This document shows positions 1-12,800 of a stretch of DNA of 64,000 nucleotides, piece by piece. Below the pieces are notes generated by a model, which saw nothing but the letters and a program-made list of their open reading frames with translations, was not told the origin of the DNA and did not search any database. A program made the translations under genes and the position numbers. Position 1 is the stretch's first letter; each line of letters begins with the position of its first letter. Location: assembly GCA_022605955.1 (NCBI GenBank), contig JAKCOZ010000018.1, positions 876,001 to 940,000 of the forward strand, in the 5' to 3' direction. This DNA is from Rallus limicola (lineage: Eukaryota > Chordata > Aves > Gruiformes > Rallidae).

Positions 1-399
1 AACTACAGCCTGCCATCTAGTGCGTGCCGGCTGTAGTCAGCATCTTGTGGAGCTGGAAGGATCTGCAGAGGCGGCTTGTTTCGAGTCATTGTGCAGATCC
101 CCCTTGGCACAGAGTAAGCCTCGGTATTGTTGGCCCAGCGCCACCCCCTTCAACACGGGGAGTTTTGACTAGAGAAGGCAGGGTGGTTGGAGGGCTCTCG
201 TGCAGTCGCAGTCCTCTGTCTCACTTAAACAATCTCATGTTGTTCAGCAGGGAGGTGTGGGAGAGCTACTGCAGAAAGCGTGTGCGGCTTATAATAGATC
301 TAGACAGAGAGGTTAAGCTTGCCCTGGCCAGAGGGGAGTCCTGTCATGTGTGAGGGCATGTATTACCTGAATCACACAAGTGTGCTTCTCTTTTTCCAG
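1..399 (+). other. DELE1 intron sequence at the left edge
   Basis: No SEL1-repeat exon or other recognisable coding segment is seen here. The stretch ends in a pyrimidine-rich acceptor (tgcttctctttttccag) for the exon at 400. The exon encoding the preceding repeat is expected further left. Confidence 0.6.
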
Positions 400-3300
400 G
401 CAGCGTTTTATTACTGCTGTGCAGCCAGCAGCTGTCACCCCATGGCACAGTACCACTACGCGAGGTACCTCCTGTGCCACGCACCTGAAGATGAGTGGGA
501 TGGGCATCAGAAGGCAGTGGCTTTGCTGGAGCAAGCAGCAATGGCTGGGATTACAGAGGTTAGTGTCCACAGCATGGGAGCTCATAGGAGAGAGCCAGCA
601 GAGAGATGTGCCTAAAGGATTGAACCACAAGACATGCAGGAACACAGCTTCTGTGGGACTGGGAGCATAATTCTTCCTACACATTTATATTCCTGACAGT
701 GTAGGAAGAGGCCTGTCTGCACATGGGAGGCACCTTGGTACCCACTGTGTTGGTTGTTCTGCTGTTGGCTTTTTCACATGGCTCTTAGAGCGTGTGCTTA
801 GAAAAACTGACCTGCAGTTGAAAATGTAGCTGTGTGTTTCCTCCATTCCAAGAGTTACCGGTCGCTTTGGTGGAGGAAGTTCTGTGAGATGCTTCCAGTA
901 AGAACAGATCCTCGTTCTGTATCTGTGACTTCTCAAGATGATTCACCGCATGGATCTGTGTGTGCTGCAGCTCCCAAGGAGTGGGAAAGGAGGCCATTTA
1001 GGCATGTGCCATCTTGTCTTGCGAATGCCAGTCGCTCTGGCAGTGACTGTATCTCATGTAGCACACTGTTCCAGGAAGTGCATCTGCTGGATCTTAGGGA
1101 CAGCTCACGAGTAGGAGCCGTTCTCTGGCTGAGACTTCCACAGTGCAGTTTGAAACGATCTGGGTTTTACGGTCTTGGTTTGGTGATGTCACTGCACATA
1201 TAGTGGAGTTCTATAGATCAAATGGGATTTTTCCTCTTCAGCTTGTCAGACTGACATTTTTCCTCCTAGAACAGCCCCCCTTCTCCCAACAGGCTCTGCA
1301 GCAAGTGAGGTACTTAGCACACCCATCTTGCAGCAGTAACCCCGGCATGTGAACAACTTGCAAGATCAGGAAAAGAACTGGAGTAATTAATGGGGGAAAT
1401 CCTGGCTGATTTATATCGTGTGGGTTTTGTTGCAGGCACAGGCTTATCTTGGAGTGTTCTACATGAAAGGGCTGCAACCTCAGGAACAGAGAGGTCTGAA
1501 GTACCTGCTGCTGGCAGCAAAGAGTGGCGTAAGTAATCCCTTTGCAAGCTGGGGCTGTTCTCAGGTTGGGATCGTTGCAGGTTACGGGGTGGCAGATTTT
1601 AGGGCTTCTTGGAAATGAGAGCAAGTGTCAGGATTTTACCCTTTGGTAAAAGGACAGAGAGGATTGTTGGTGCATTTTAGAGAAGAAACAGGCTCTGGGG
1701 CACAGACCCTACAAAAGATGAATGGAGGAACAGCCCTGTTGAGTTGGAGTAGTTCTTACAGCACCAGTGCTGATATTCACCTGGCATAATTTTACAGGTT
1801 TCCTATTACGGAGCATTTACACCCTCTTCAGTCAAACCCTTTCAGTACTGCATCATTTTCAGAAGTTTGTTGTGTCTGTCTCAAATCTCTTCTTCAAAAC
1901 TGCCCCATTATTTCTTGCCTTCTGTAGAGAGGGAGAAGAGACTGTTGCTGTTTCTTTGCAGGGACCTGTAATGTGCTCAGATACTTGAACCTCCACTCAG
2001 CCTTCCCCCGTTGTTGCGGTGTCTCTTCACACATCATTTTGTCTAGATCCCCAACAATTTTCCTGCTGGCTGCTGAACATCCTCTGAGTGGCATGGGCTT
2101 ATGTTTGTTGTGAAGGGCAGTGCTGCAATCTGGGCACAGTACCACTCCTGAACCCTTAGCAGCACTCAGAGGAGTGGAAGTATGACATCCCACATCTCAC
2201 AGGCAGGTTTCTGCATCCCACAGTTCTGTTTCTTTACAGCACTGTGACATTGTTCACTCATTTTTAGCTTGTGCTGCATTGTAATAGCTGGGTTTTTTCT
2301 GAAGAACTTGTTCATTTTAACATCAGTTCCCACACCTTTTGTGTAATGGGAAATAATGAATAGCTGTTCCCTCTTCTTCTGGCTAATACTTGTGATTCTG
2401 TTGCCCTTTAGCATGTCCTCTCTGAGTCATTTCTTCCACAGGCTGCAGAGCACCAGTTTCATTTGTCTCTCCAAGTAGTTAAGCTCTTCTGTTTTGCATC
2501 TCAGTTTTTTATCTTTTTATCCTAATTCTCCTTGGACCATTTTAAAATGCTTGGGCTAAAACTGGACTCAGAATGGAAGTACACCAGGGGTCTGACGTAA
2601 TGAGATCCTCTGCTTTGTACCATATTCCCTTCCAATAATTCCTAATACTGTTTGCCCTTTTGCCTGCCACTGAGCAGTGAATTGATGGTGTCAGGGAACC
2701 ATCACAGTGACTCAGAAATTTCTTTCTGTAAGCACTGCTTTGCATTTGTCAACACCACGTGTCCCCCCATTGTGTTTTGCCTGTTCTTAGTCCTGCAAGA
2801 TCTTCTCTAATTAATTCTTCACAGTAAATTTGATCACTCTGAATGACACTGCATCACCTGCAAACTTTACTGCTTCAGTTTTCACTGACTTTTACGAACG
2901 CAGACGTTATCAGATCACCCTCAGACTAGCCCTAACTGGCCCCAGCAGCTCAGGCTTCATGTTTGTGATGGTTGATGCAGTATTTCAAACCAGCTCTGCT
3001 AAAGATCTCCCATAAGCTGCGTCATTGACTCCCTTCCTCCAGCCTGATGTCAGAAGCGTGTGCTGCACAATGTAACCACAGGTGAAGTCATTAACTAGAT
3101 GATTGTCATTTACTGAATGCCTGTAACAACAGAAAACCTAGCAGGTAACTGCAGGTCCCAGGGGTAACCCCCAGTGGATCGGTGATGTGCTGGTTTTGGT
3201 CGGTGCTGTGGTGGTTTTGGGAACCCATCTCTGCTTCCTGGTGGGTGCTGGCTCCAGATGTACCACAACCTCATCTGTGGTGGCAAGCTGGTGCGTCAGC

Positions 3301-6300
3301 TCCCTGGGGTTTAACCCCACACCTTCAGCTGGGAGAAGAGCTCTGGGAGGACATTGTTTTCCCATTACCCTGGAGTATGAACTTAGGTTCAGTTGATTAA
3401 AAGCCTGCTGGATGTGGGTGAAGTGAGGACAAAACCGTTCAGCTGCAAATCCAAAAAAGGGAAAACCAGCACAAAAAGCCAGGGGTGCAGCGTTTCTCTC
3501 TCAGGTGGTTGCTCTGTGCTAGAGCCAAGGGGGGAACTCTGACAAGTGCTCCTGTTTGAGCACACAAAAAGGAGGGAAATCAGCTTTTTAAAAGGATAGA
3601 CAATGGCAGGACAAGGGAGATGGATTGAGGATAAAGGAAGGAAGGTTTAAATTAGATAGTAGGGGGAAGTTTTTTACAGAGAGAGTGGTGAGGGGCTGGA
3701 ACAGGCTGCCCAGAGAGGGGGTGGGTGCCCCGTCCCTGGGGGTGTTCAAGGCCAGGTTGGCTGGGGCCCTGGGCAACCTTGTGTAGCTCCAGGCCTGGAG
3801 GTTGGTGTCCCTGCCTGTGGCAGGGGGTTGGAGCTCTGTGACCCTTGGGGTCCCTTCCAACCCAGACCATTCTATGATTCTCTTCCAAACACAACAACAG
3901 TTCAGAGAACTGTATTTTACTTTGGTTATCACTTTTTATCCTCCCTTATTTTATGTGTGCAACCACAGAATATAAAAACCCTGTTAAAGAGTGTTGCTGG
4001 AGAACTGAGCCTGACCTTCAGATTTCAAAGTCCATGGCAGCCACTCCTGCCATGCTAATTTGGGGATCTCTTCTCCTTGAGGTCTTTCCTTTTCATCATG
4101 TAAGAGCTGGCTAGTGGAATGCTTTGTACTTACTTAACCCTGTCTCTTGTCACATCTGAAGTGCCAATCCTTCAACATGTTTATCTCATCTCTAAAGAAG
4201 TTTATTGCTGTCATAAACTGAGACTTGCAACATTTTGCAGAGCACCCACTCATTGAGTTCTTTGCTTTCCTCTACCAGCTACATCCCAGACAGCAACACT
4301 TGCAATATGTTCTTTTCTCCTGGCTTTATTAAAACTTGCCACTTACTTCCTTTTTTCTTTTTTTTTTTTTTTTTTTTTTGGCCTTGTTTAGCTCATGTTT
4401 CTGGCAGTCATACTCTTCAAGTCATGTTGCTGGTTTCTCCATGTCTGGAGAACTGTCATCTTGCTTTCTTGTTATCTGAGAGACCCTCTTCCTCCTATTG
4501 GGTCTCAATGATAAAGTGCACAGCCAACACTTAAACATCTCACAGGTTTGGCCTTGGCTTCACTGACCCATCTGCAGCAACATCCTCTACTTTCTAGTTC
4601 ATTCTCCAGAATTTTGTATTTCTGAGTTGTTTAAGTGTTTTTTCTCTAATATTTCATAGAATCACAGGATGGTTTGGGTTGGAAGGGACCTTAAAGATCA
4701 TCAGGTCCCAACCCCCTGCCATGGGCAGGGACACCTCTCACCAGACCAGGCTGCCCAAGGCCCCATCCAACCCAGCCTTGAACGCCTCCAGGGAGGGGGC
4801 AGCCACCACCTCCCTGGGCAGCCTGTGCCAGGGCTTCACCACCCTCAGAGTGGAGAATTTTTTCATAATACCTAATCTAAATCTCCCCCCTTCCAATTTA
4901 AACCCATTCCCTCTCATCCTATCACTCCAGACCACTCTAAAAAGTCCCTCCCCAGCTTTCTTGTAGGCCCCTTCAGGGACTGGAAGGTGCTGTAAGATCT
5001 TTCTGGAGCCTTCTCTTCTCCAGGCTGAACCAGCCCAACTCTCTCAGCTTGTCTTCACAGGAGAGGTGCTCCAGCCCTCTGATCATCTAGATGGTCTCCT
5101 CTAGACCCATTCCAACAGTTCTGTGTCCTTATGTTGGGGACTCCAGAACCAGACACAGTACTCCAAATGGGTGGAGTGAGGGGCAGTGTCACCTCCCATC
5201 ACCTGCTGGCCACGCTCCTTTTGATGCAGCCCAGGATGATTCTTGGCTCATGTTGAGCTTCTCATCCACCAGCACCCCCAAGTCCTTTTCTGCAGGGCTG
5301 CTCTTTATCACATCATCTCCCAGCCTGTATTGATGATGGGGATTGCCCTGACCCAGGTTTATTTGCTTGACTTCCTTTCTGCTGCTTGAGATTTCTTCTG
5401 GAATATCATCAGGTTGGGCTGAGCAAGTGCATGTGGTGCACTGTTGTGTTGAAGGCCTGATGCTCCCAAGGGGGATCCTCCAACCTCTGTGGCATTTGTT
5501 ATGTTTTTACAGGACTTGTGTGTGAACTGTCATAGGGCAGTCCCCAGGGCAAGCTGAGAGTTTGGGTGTGATCAGGATGTGGGCACAGTCAAGGCTGCCC
5601 AAGTCCTCTGAGCTCTGACCCCTGAGACAATGGGGATGCTCTGCAGAGACAGCAGGTCCCTCATTGCTGGATGTTGAAGGGAAATCAGTGAATTTAATTG
5701 GGAAGGGGTACGAAGGAGCAGAGTTGGGAGATAGCTGGTAAGAAATTGTGCCTCACTATGTGCTTGGAGAAGGGAGTAGATTACTTAAGATGTGGTCTGA
5801 GGGACCAAAGATAAAGGAGTAAACTTTAAAGAAGGTGACCAAAGATAGAGCAGTAAACTTTAAGGAAGGTGTTAAAGACTCTCTGTCCTCCTTTCGAGTG
5901 CTGTCGTCACTTCTCCATCGTGTGAGGCTCACTGCTGTGCTTTCTCCCATGGCTAGGATGCCCAAAGCAGGTATCACGTGGGCGTTTGCTATGAGAAGGG
6001 CCTTGGAGTGCAGCAGAACCTGGCAGAAGCGATGAGACACTACCGACAGTCAGCTGCTGCGGGGAACAGGAATGCTCGGCAGAGACTGCGAGTGTTAGAA
6101 GAGGAGGTGGAAGGTATCACGGGCAGCGGGGGAGGAGGGTGTGCGGGGCTGCCTGGGGTAGTGACCTCATCACAGCGGGGCCCATCTTGCCAGAGGAAGG
6201 GTAGCCATGGTGAAAAGCAGTCCTTTTTAAAAGGGAGTGCTTTTCTTTCATGGTTCTTTCCACTTCTTACCAGCTACTCCCAGTCAAGCTGAAGTGGAGG

Positions 6301-6601
6301 AGCCATTCCCATAGTATTAATGCCTGGTTGTAATGTGCTTTCAGATGTGCGGACACAGCGTCCATTCCCTTCTGGAATAAGAGCCTCTTCCTCTAGCCCT
6401 TCTTTCTGGGCTACTGAATGTGTACCTGCAGGCCTCCACACCACCCAGCCCCGACAGTCTGCCCTCCCCCTGCCCCACTCCTGGAGCACAGACAGACTCC
6501 ACATGATGACACTCAGCAGTGCGGGATGGAGCCGTGCCCTCGGACACAGGGCAGCGCCGCTGGAACTGCAGTGCTTGGAGCCCCACCACTGCTGTTCTTA
6601 G
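400..6601 (+). CDS. DELE1: DELE1 (DAP3-binding cell death enhancer 1), 3' part, four coding exons
   Basis: DELE1 is a mitochondrial protein. After OMA1 cleavage its C-terminal SEL1-repeat part enters the cytosol and activates the kinase HRI (EIF2AK1), starting the integrated stress response. Exons seen: 400-558 (phase 0 at both ends), 1436-1528, 5957-6113 (ends in phase 1) and a terminal exon 6432-6601 ending in TAG. The first three join in frame and give SEL1-type repeats: [10 protein letters not shown], then [18 protein letters not shown], then [19 protein letters not shown], matching the last repeats of mammalian DELE1. Splice sites are canonical (ttttccag/gttagt, ttgcag/gtaagt, ctag/gtatca). 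The 5' exons, with the mitochondrial targeting part and first repeats, lie left of the window. The terminal exon is less certain: its frame is consistent and an LPHxxST motif resembles the human tail, but the rest has diverged. The 192 residues seen compare with 515 in the human protein. Confidence 0.9.
559..1435 (+). other. DELE1 intron
   Basis: An intron of about 0.88 kb between two in-frame DELE1 exons. Nothing recognisable lies in it; the open frames on both strands are short and unlike known proteins. Confidence 0.7.
2240..2990 (-). mobile_element. Ancient CR1/L3-like LINE remnant
   Basis: The segment around 2815-2990 (tgatcactctgaatgacact, then catcacctgcaaactttact, then a stretch like 'ttcactgacttttacgaac') resembles the reverse complement of amniote CR1 reverse-transcriptase DNA, where a phrase like 'catctgcaaactttgccacctcac' is typical. 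The stretch 2240-2560 may be the 3' continuation. It is heavily diverged with no intact frame. RepeatMasker alignment to CR1-L or L3 would settle it. Confidence 0.4.
3586..3885 (+). mobile_element. CR1 retrotransposon 3' fragment
   Basis: A 5'-truncated CR1 in plus orientation, recognisable by aggggctggaacaggctgcc, then gggtgttcaaggccaggttgg, and the avian 3' end cttccaacccagaccattctatgattct at 3855-3882. It is a dead insertion in a DELE1 intron. It shows no coding capacity beyond short frames. Confidence 0.9.
4657..5400 (-). mobile_element. CR1 retrotransposon 3' fragment
   Basis: Minus orientation. It begins with the 3' end (catagaatcacaggatggtt, ggttggaagggaccttaaag) and runs through characteristic CR1 text such as agctgagagagttgggctgg on the complementary strand and the segment around 5255-5290 (ccaccagcacccccaagtcc). 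About 0.74 kb is kept. It includes the untranslated end and the last part of the ORF2 region, with no intact frame. Confidence 0.9.
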
Positions 6602-9600
6602 AGCTGTGGGTAAGTGAAATGAAACAAGCAGGTGGATGGGAAGGTGATCCTCCTTAGTCAGTGTGGAGCTGGAATGGGCTAGCAGTGAGTGGAGAGAGGC
6701 AGCTTTCTGCTAATGGAACAGGAGCCATTTTTAAATAGCAGGGTTTGAAAAGAAACCTTGTGATATCTCCTACATCACCACTTCACCTGACCCTCTGCCT
6801 TCCAATACAGAGGCATTTCTTATGCTCCTGCATTTCTGTATAGAGATACATATAGATCTCACCAGTGCAGGCCCCAGTGATAGGATTTGGGGCTTTAATT
6901 CCAGTGGCCACACACATCTTGCACATGGTGCCCCAGCCAGGTTTACAAGCCACCATAGGGTGGTGTTGGCACCTAACTCTAATGGGCCTGGCCTGCACCC
7001 TCTGAGGCAACCTGATGTCACTTCAAGGCTACCTGTTCCTCATGGCTCTGCTACCAGCACAGTCTGGGCTCATCTCTGGGTTGCCATTGTGGCAGCTTAA
7101 TCTGCTGAGCCTGTCCAAGCAAGAGAGTGAATTCTGGTTGTTAGGGCACAGGATTTTGTGGGATATGGCGTACGGATCCATCTGAACTGTGAAAGTAATG
7201 TCAGCCCTCAGCCACCCTGCACCATTGTCAGTGCCCTTCCGTGCCCGGGTACGATTCCTTCAGCCCTGGCAGTGAGCTGCTCCCATGGGTCACCCCTTTG
7301 AGTCACAACAAGCCAGGTTTGCTTTGAAATGTACATCGTGTGTGTTTGCTAAACACACCAGCTCCTCTTCCCTGGAGTGGATAAGGGATGCTCCCAGCAG
7401 GCAGCAGCCAGCAGCTGGTATGATAATTTCTTCCACTGGGGCAGCTGAATCCGGAAAAAGACATTTGTCCACACCAGTTTAAACTGGTTCAAGGGCATCT
7501 GTACAAACTGTCCAGCTTCCTGTAGCCGCGGTGCTCTGGTGCTTTGTGTAGATCAGGCTCTGAAAAACAAAGGCAATGGCCCCATCCTGAACTTGCTGCA
7601 GTCTCTGATCAGCAAGGGAGGGGCACGGCCAGAGCTCAACACCTCTGATTGTTCCTCTAGTCTGATCTGTCTTTCTGCTCAGACCAAACTTTCTTAGACC
7701 ATTTCCTTTATCAAGCAGGATACAATTAGCAGGAAATTCCTCCGGGTGGATTTCCTATTCTGTGATAATCCCCAGCATGCTTACACGTTGGGCAGGACCG
7801 GACAGGGGTAAGAGTTGGGGAGGGGAGGGTTGAAAGCACTTTGCAGCATCAGGAAATTGAACAGAGAGAGAGGAATTTGTCTCCTTTTAAATCTGCTTAT
7901 TATAGTATATTTTTGTGTAAAGATTTGTCCTTTGACAGGCACATCAAAGTAACTTTACAGAGGAAGATGGGAGGTTGGGCCGTGCGTTTGTCCTCTGTGT
8001 GTGTTCCCAAGATGCAGAGGAATCCTGCAGGGCTGCATCTCCTCACAGGCACAGATATGCCTCCCTCGTGGCTCACACAGCTGCATCTCAGTTAGAGTTT
8101 GGCTCAGTGTCATTGTTTTGGTGCAGGAGCCGGTTTTGTTTGTGAAACGAACCAGCAAGCTATTTCTATTAGCAGCGTGGCAGTACAAGCAGGCTGGGGC
8201 CAACCCCGCAGTGTAGTTTATTCCCAGAGCTGGGGTCACCTGTAACGCACTTTGGAGACTCCAAGTACCACAGTGGATATTGGGGATGTTAAAGAGTCTA
8301 CCTGGGGAAATCTTACTCCCCTTGCTTTTATCATTTGGTCCCCAGAGCAGCAGGAAGGATAACTTTCTCATTTACTCTGCTTTAAATTAGCTGTATGATT
8401 GTCTGCTGCCACAGCTTGTGTGTGTGCACACTAGAAAGCAGGGCACTGTCACCTCCAGCAGCATGGAAAGGGAACACGGGTAGGATCACATCTGCTGGGT
8501 TGGGCTGCCTCTTCTTTTTCAACTTAGTGGTCAAATGAAAGCCAGAAATACCACCCGAGGACCCCTGATGTGACAGCCCCACCATGAGCAAATTAGCTTC
8601 AGAGAAACCTGTGCTGTGACCTGCGGGGAGTCAGCACAGTGGCAAAGGGAAGCAAGCAGTGTCTAAAGCACCACTGGCCCTGCCCTGTGACAGGGGGAGG
8701 CTGGCAGGCTCTTCTCAGCCTGGCTGTTGTAGCCATTCAGCAGGCAGTGGGGGCTTGCCCTCACTCCCAGAGCTCCACACACCCCCCATTTGTTCTGGTG
8801 CTTTGTACCACAGTTGGAAGGCGCAGACTGTGGGACAGAAGAGAGTCCTGTGTACTCATGATAAGTGCTTACCTGCCATCCAGGGGCTGCTGTACAGGCC
8901 TACAGATGCTCTCAGGGTGCTTGTGCCACTGTTGTCCTGCCATTCTCTGAATGCAGGTCCTCATGGTTAACAAGAGCTGTGTACTTCTTCCCTCACCACT
9001 GATACCTATATCTTAGCTTTCTTACACATGTTGTTACCCTAAAACTGTCTTACAGCTCAAAGTGAAAGCCCATAATACAGTTGAAGCTTGCAGCCAAGTA
9101 TTTCAGACCGGTGTTTTCACACTTCCCTTTTCCCAGGTTACCTTGGGCAGGCTCCAGCCATCTGTTGTCTGCTTCTGGGCAAGGACCACACTCCAAAATC
9201 CAGCAGCCTCAAAAGAGAACATGGCGCAAGAAATTGTGGTCACCTAGTGCAGGCATGGGAGAGATGCCAGGGCTGGCTGAGGCCTCTCACAAACGCCAAG
9301 TTCCCAGCAGTAGGACCACAAAAGCCGAAAGGATTGGTGGGAAACAACAGGCACATCTCCCCTCTCTGCAGTGCCAGCTCAGGCTTTCTGCAGATACATC
9401 ATTGTCAGCTGTACTGCACCTTGTTCCAGAGATGGCAGTGTCAGGAAAAAACAGTTTTATTTAAATAAGAACTGAGATCCTGGAGCCCAACTCTGCAGCA
9501 CCTTGCAATGTCCATGACTTTGATGTTTTATTGTCCATGGGGCAGAGGGATGTAGCTGACTGTGGTGTGCTGGGGGTTAATCTAACAACCCTGTCCCCTC

Positions 9601-9897
9601 AATCGCCTGCCCTGGGAGGAAAGGACCCTCCTGCTGTCCTGTGTGATGATGAGGTAAAAGGTGAGGGGGCCAAAAGGGGAAAGCTAGGAAGGCAAGAACA
9701 GGCAAGTTAGAAGGGAACTAAACAGGGTGAAATGAGTCATGGAGAAGTTTGATGGGGCGAGGGAGAGGAAGAAATACGCCTGTTGCCATCAGTCTACACC
9801 TGGATGGTACAGTGACCCTGTTAAAGCACACATGTGCACCCCAAATGCAAGAAAGCAGCTCTGACTCTTTATCTCTTTACCACAGCCACCAAGCTGC
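6602..9897. other. Space between convergent DELE1 and PCDH12, including both 3' UTRs
   Basis: About 3.3 kb with no recognised gene. The left part should contain the DELE1 3' UTR; I found no clear AATAAA close after its stop. The right part is the PCDH12 3' UTR, ending near the polyadenylation signals at 9527-9532 or 9456-9461. Open frames up to 138 codons occur on both strands but resemble nothing known. Confidence 0.6.
9456..9532 (-). terminator. Two candidate polyadenylation signals of PCDH12
   Basis: On the minus strand AATAAA occurs at 9532-9527 and again at 9461-9456, about 366 and 437 bases beyond the PCDH12 stop codon. They are the first such hexamers downstream of the gene that I could find, so they are the likely cleavage signals. 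Use of one or both is inferred. Confidence 0.55.
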
Positions 9898-12800
9898 CTA
9901 CGGAACAGGAGCACTGTTTTCCAGTCCAAGGCTCTTCCCATGTGCCGACAGCTGCCGCAGAAGCCCTGAGCCCGTTTCATTGTGGACCTGGACCTTCTGG
10001 GACAAAATCATCTCAAAGAGGGTGCTCATTTCTGAAAGAAAAGTGCTGGCCAGTCGTGTCCCAGCAGCATTTGCATCAGCCCCAGCACCTTTGCCAAAGG
10101 TTTCAAAGGTCCTTGGTTTCTCCTGCCTTGCAGCATCCTCATCCTGAGGTGAATGTGGAGAGTCTGGGGAGAAGATGTTGTCCTTGTAGTTACCGGTGAG
10201 CGGCAGGGAGAGCCGAGCCACCCATTCCGGGTCGGCAGCCGTCAGCCTCTTGAGGGCCAGCTCTGGAGGGAGTGAAAACAAGAACTGGTGGTGAGTTCTG
10301 TAGTAGAAGAGACCCCACTGGAGAGAAGAGGGGGGAAAACATACATTGGGACTCCCAAAAATCAGCTGAGAGAGCTTTTGTGAACAGATCTAGAGATCAG
10401 CTACCAGCAGCTTCAAAACCCCAGACTGGAACTGGTGTAAAAGTACTGGGGTTTTGTTACAGTGTTTGGCTTTTTTAATGGAGTCATTAGGATCACTGCA
10501 ACTCCTCATTTGTTGCAGCTTCAAGTGAGATTTCACTAAATCTTGAGCAAAGCCGGATAAAGTGAGGGTTTAGGACTGGCTAAAGGGGAGGTGGCAGTGG
10601 AAAGCTTTCAGGGGGGCACTGTCAAACAAAAAGGAGGTCACTAGTGAACCTCTCTGTAAGGGTCACACGAGGGTGGGAATTTGCTGCTAAGCAGTCATAC
10701 CAAGACCGAAAAGAAATGGATTATCTTGAAAACAGTAATAACAGGAGGAGAATGAAATTCTGGATTATAAAAAGCACAGCTGGGTGGTTGAAGACTAGTA
10801 ACAAAAACTTGAGCTATAAAGTAGTAGTTCATTGATTGGAAGCAGATGAGGAGCAGCAGGAGCCTTGTGTGGGTGTTGGCTGCGGGCTCGTTAGTGTACC
10901 TGTAATGCGATTCTGCCCCAATACAGGCAAATGAAATCATACAGTGTCTTGGTCAAGGTATTCCCTGTTGGCACAAGGACACATCCGTGGTATTGCTACT
11001 AGGTCTGCTGAGACCTGATTAGGAGTATTACATACAAATCTGATTATCCATCTGTAGGAAAGAGGAGCTGAAATGACAGAAGTGCAGAGAAAACTACTGC
11101 AAGGAAGCCCAGAGTGAGTCCAGGCTTACATGACCGAGACCCCAAGAGGTGTAGGGGTTGCTTACCCTGAGGAAGCCAGTGGTCCCTGGGGATCTGACTG
11201 CAACCTGTCATTATTTTGAGGAGATAAACACCGACAAAGGAAATCTTTATGCTTAAAATAGCGTTGGCAAAAGAAGTGATTATAACTGTCCATGAATAAA
11301 CATACACTGGAAATTAAAGGAAGGTCCCTTTAGCAGGGTGAGCCTGGAATAGCTTCCTCATCAGACGACAGGAAAGGAAAAGGGGGGGCTCTTGTTTTTT
11401 AGGTAGAGCTTTGCAGTTGGTAAACAAGACTGCATGATGTGGCGCACAGACTGCATGTGCTGCCTTCCAGCCCCGCATTGCGTCCTCCCTGAGCGTAACC
11501 TGGAACCACTGCGGGGCTCAAAGCGACCAACCTGTTTGTGAAACGCTTTGGGGACACAGAGCAGCAAAGCAAGCATGGGGTGTCTGGCCACAACACACCA
11601 GACACCCCAGTGGTCCTAGCCAGACAGCAAGAGCTGGTCTCACAAAGTGACCTCCAAGAGGAGGGTCCCCATACTCATAGAATTGCCTTGGTTGGAAGGG
11701 ACCCTTTAGTCCGAGTCCAACCGTCACCCTAACCTGCCACCCACCACCACTAAACCATGTCCCTCAGCACCACATCTGTCTTTTAAATCCCTCCAGGGAC
11801 AGAGACTCAACCACTTCCCTGGGCAGCCCGTTCCAATGCCTAACAACTCCCTGCAATGCACTTTGGCTGCTTCCTTAAGGCAGTCAGTACCCTGCCCCAG
11901 CCTGGGACACACACCCCTCAGCCAGCAACTGCTCAGTCACTGAGACAAGTCTCCTTCCTCAGCCAACTAAGCGATTAGTCCTTTTCCTCTGAAAAACAAC
12001 AGTCTCCTGGGGGAGGTAGAAGGGGGGGGGGGGGAGGTAGAAGGGGGGGGGGGAGGTAGAAGGGGGGGGAGGTAGGTAGAAGGGGGGGGGGGGCAGGTAG
12101 AAGGGGGGGGGGGGGAGGTAGAAGGGGGGGGGGGAGGTAGAAGGGGGGGGGGGAGGTAGAAGGGGCGGGGGGAGGTAGAAGGGGGGGGTGAGGGCTGGGA
12201 TTCAAAACCCAGTCAGGAGGAAGGCAGGCAGATAACATCACTTAAATTTTGCTTCACCTGAAGACCCAAAGTTGCTGAACTTTCAGCATTTCTTTCTGCA
12301 ATCTCAGTATTTCAGCCACAGTGCCTTTCCCTTAGAAGATCTCCCAAGCATGCTGAAGACCCACATTTTTGCTCTAACACATCCACAGTTCTCTCCTTGC
12401 TCTGCAAGAAGCCACCACATTCATTCCCCAAACATTTTGATGCTTCCACTCTGGAGCAGCTGGCTTGCTGCTGGGAGAGCACAGAGGCTGTAGGCTGATG
12501 GTCCTGTGACAGTGAAACCTTGTAATTAGGTACGTGTATTTTGGCTGATGACTCTTTACTGCCTTATTTTAACGGTGTTGGGGATTTTTTTGTTTGTTTT
12601 TATAATCAATAAAGTTACCTCTCTCATCTGCTGCTGTGAGAGTGCTGTTTTACTGCAGGGGCAGAGCTGCTAATAGAAGGTGCTCAGCCTGCAGCTCTGT
12701 GCTATAAACAACCCCATAGCTGGCTGGGACAGATTACTCTCCCAGTATCCCCCACTGTGAATAGCACAAAGGCCCAGACAGCCTCAGCCAGCTGTTAGGA

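Larger units (their letters stand above)
1529..5956 (+). other. DELE1 large intron filled with CR1 repeats
   Basis: This 4.4 kb intron separates the exons encoding the last two SEL1 repeats. It holds an old CR1-like remnant (about 2240-2990), a younger plus-oriented CR1 3' end (about 3586-3885), a run of mostly T (4351-4379), and a longer minus-oriented CR1 (about 4657-5400). The rest shows nothing recognisable. The acceptor at its end is ccatggctag. Confidence 0.7.
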
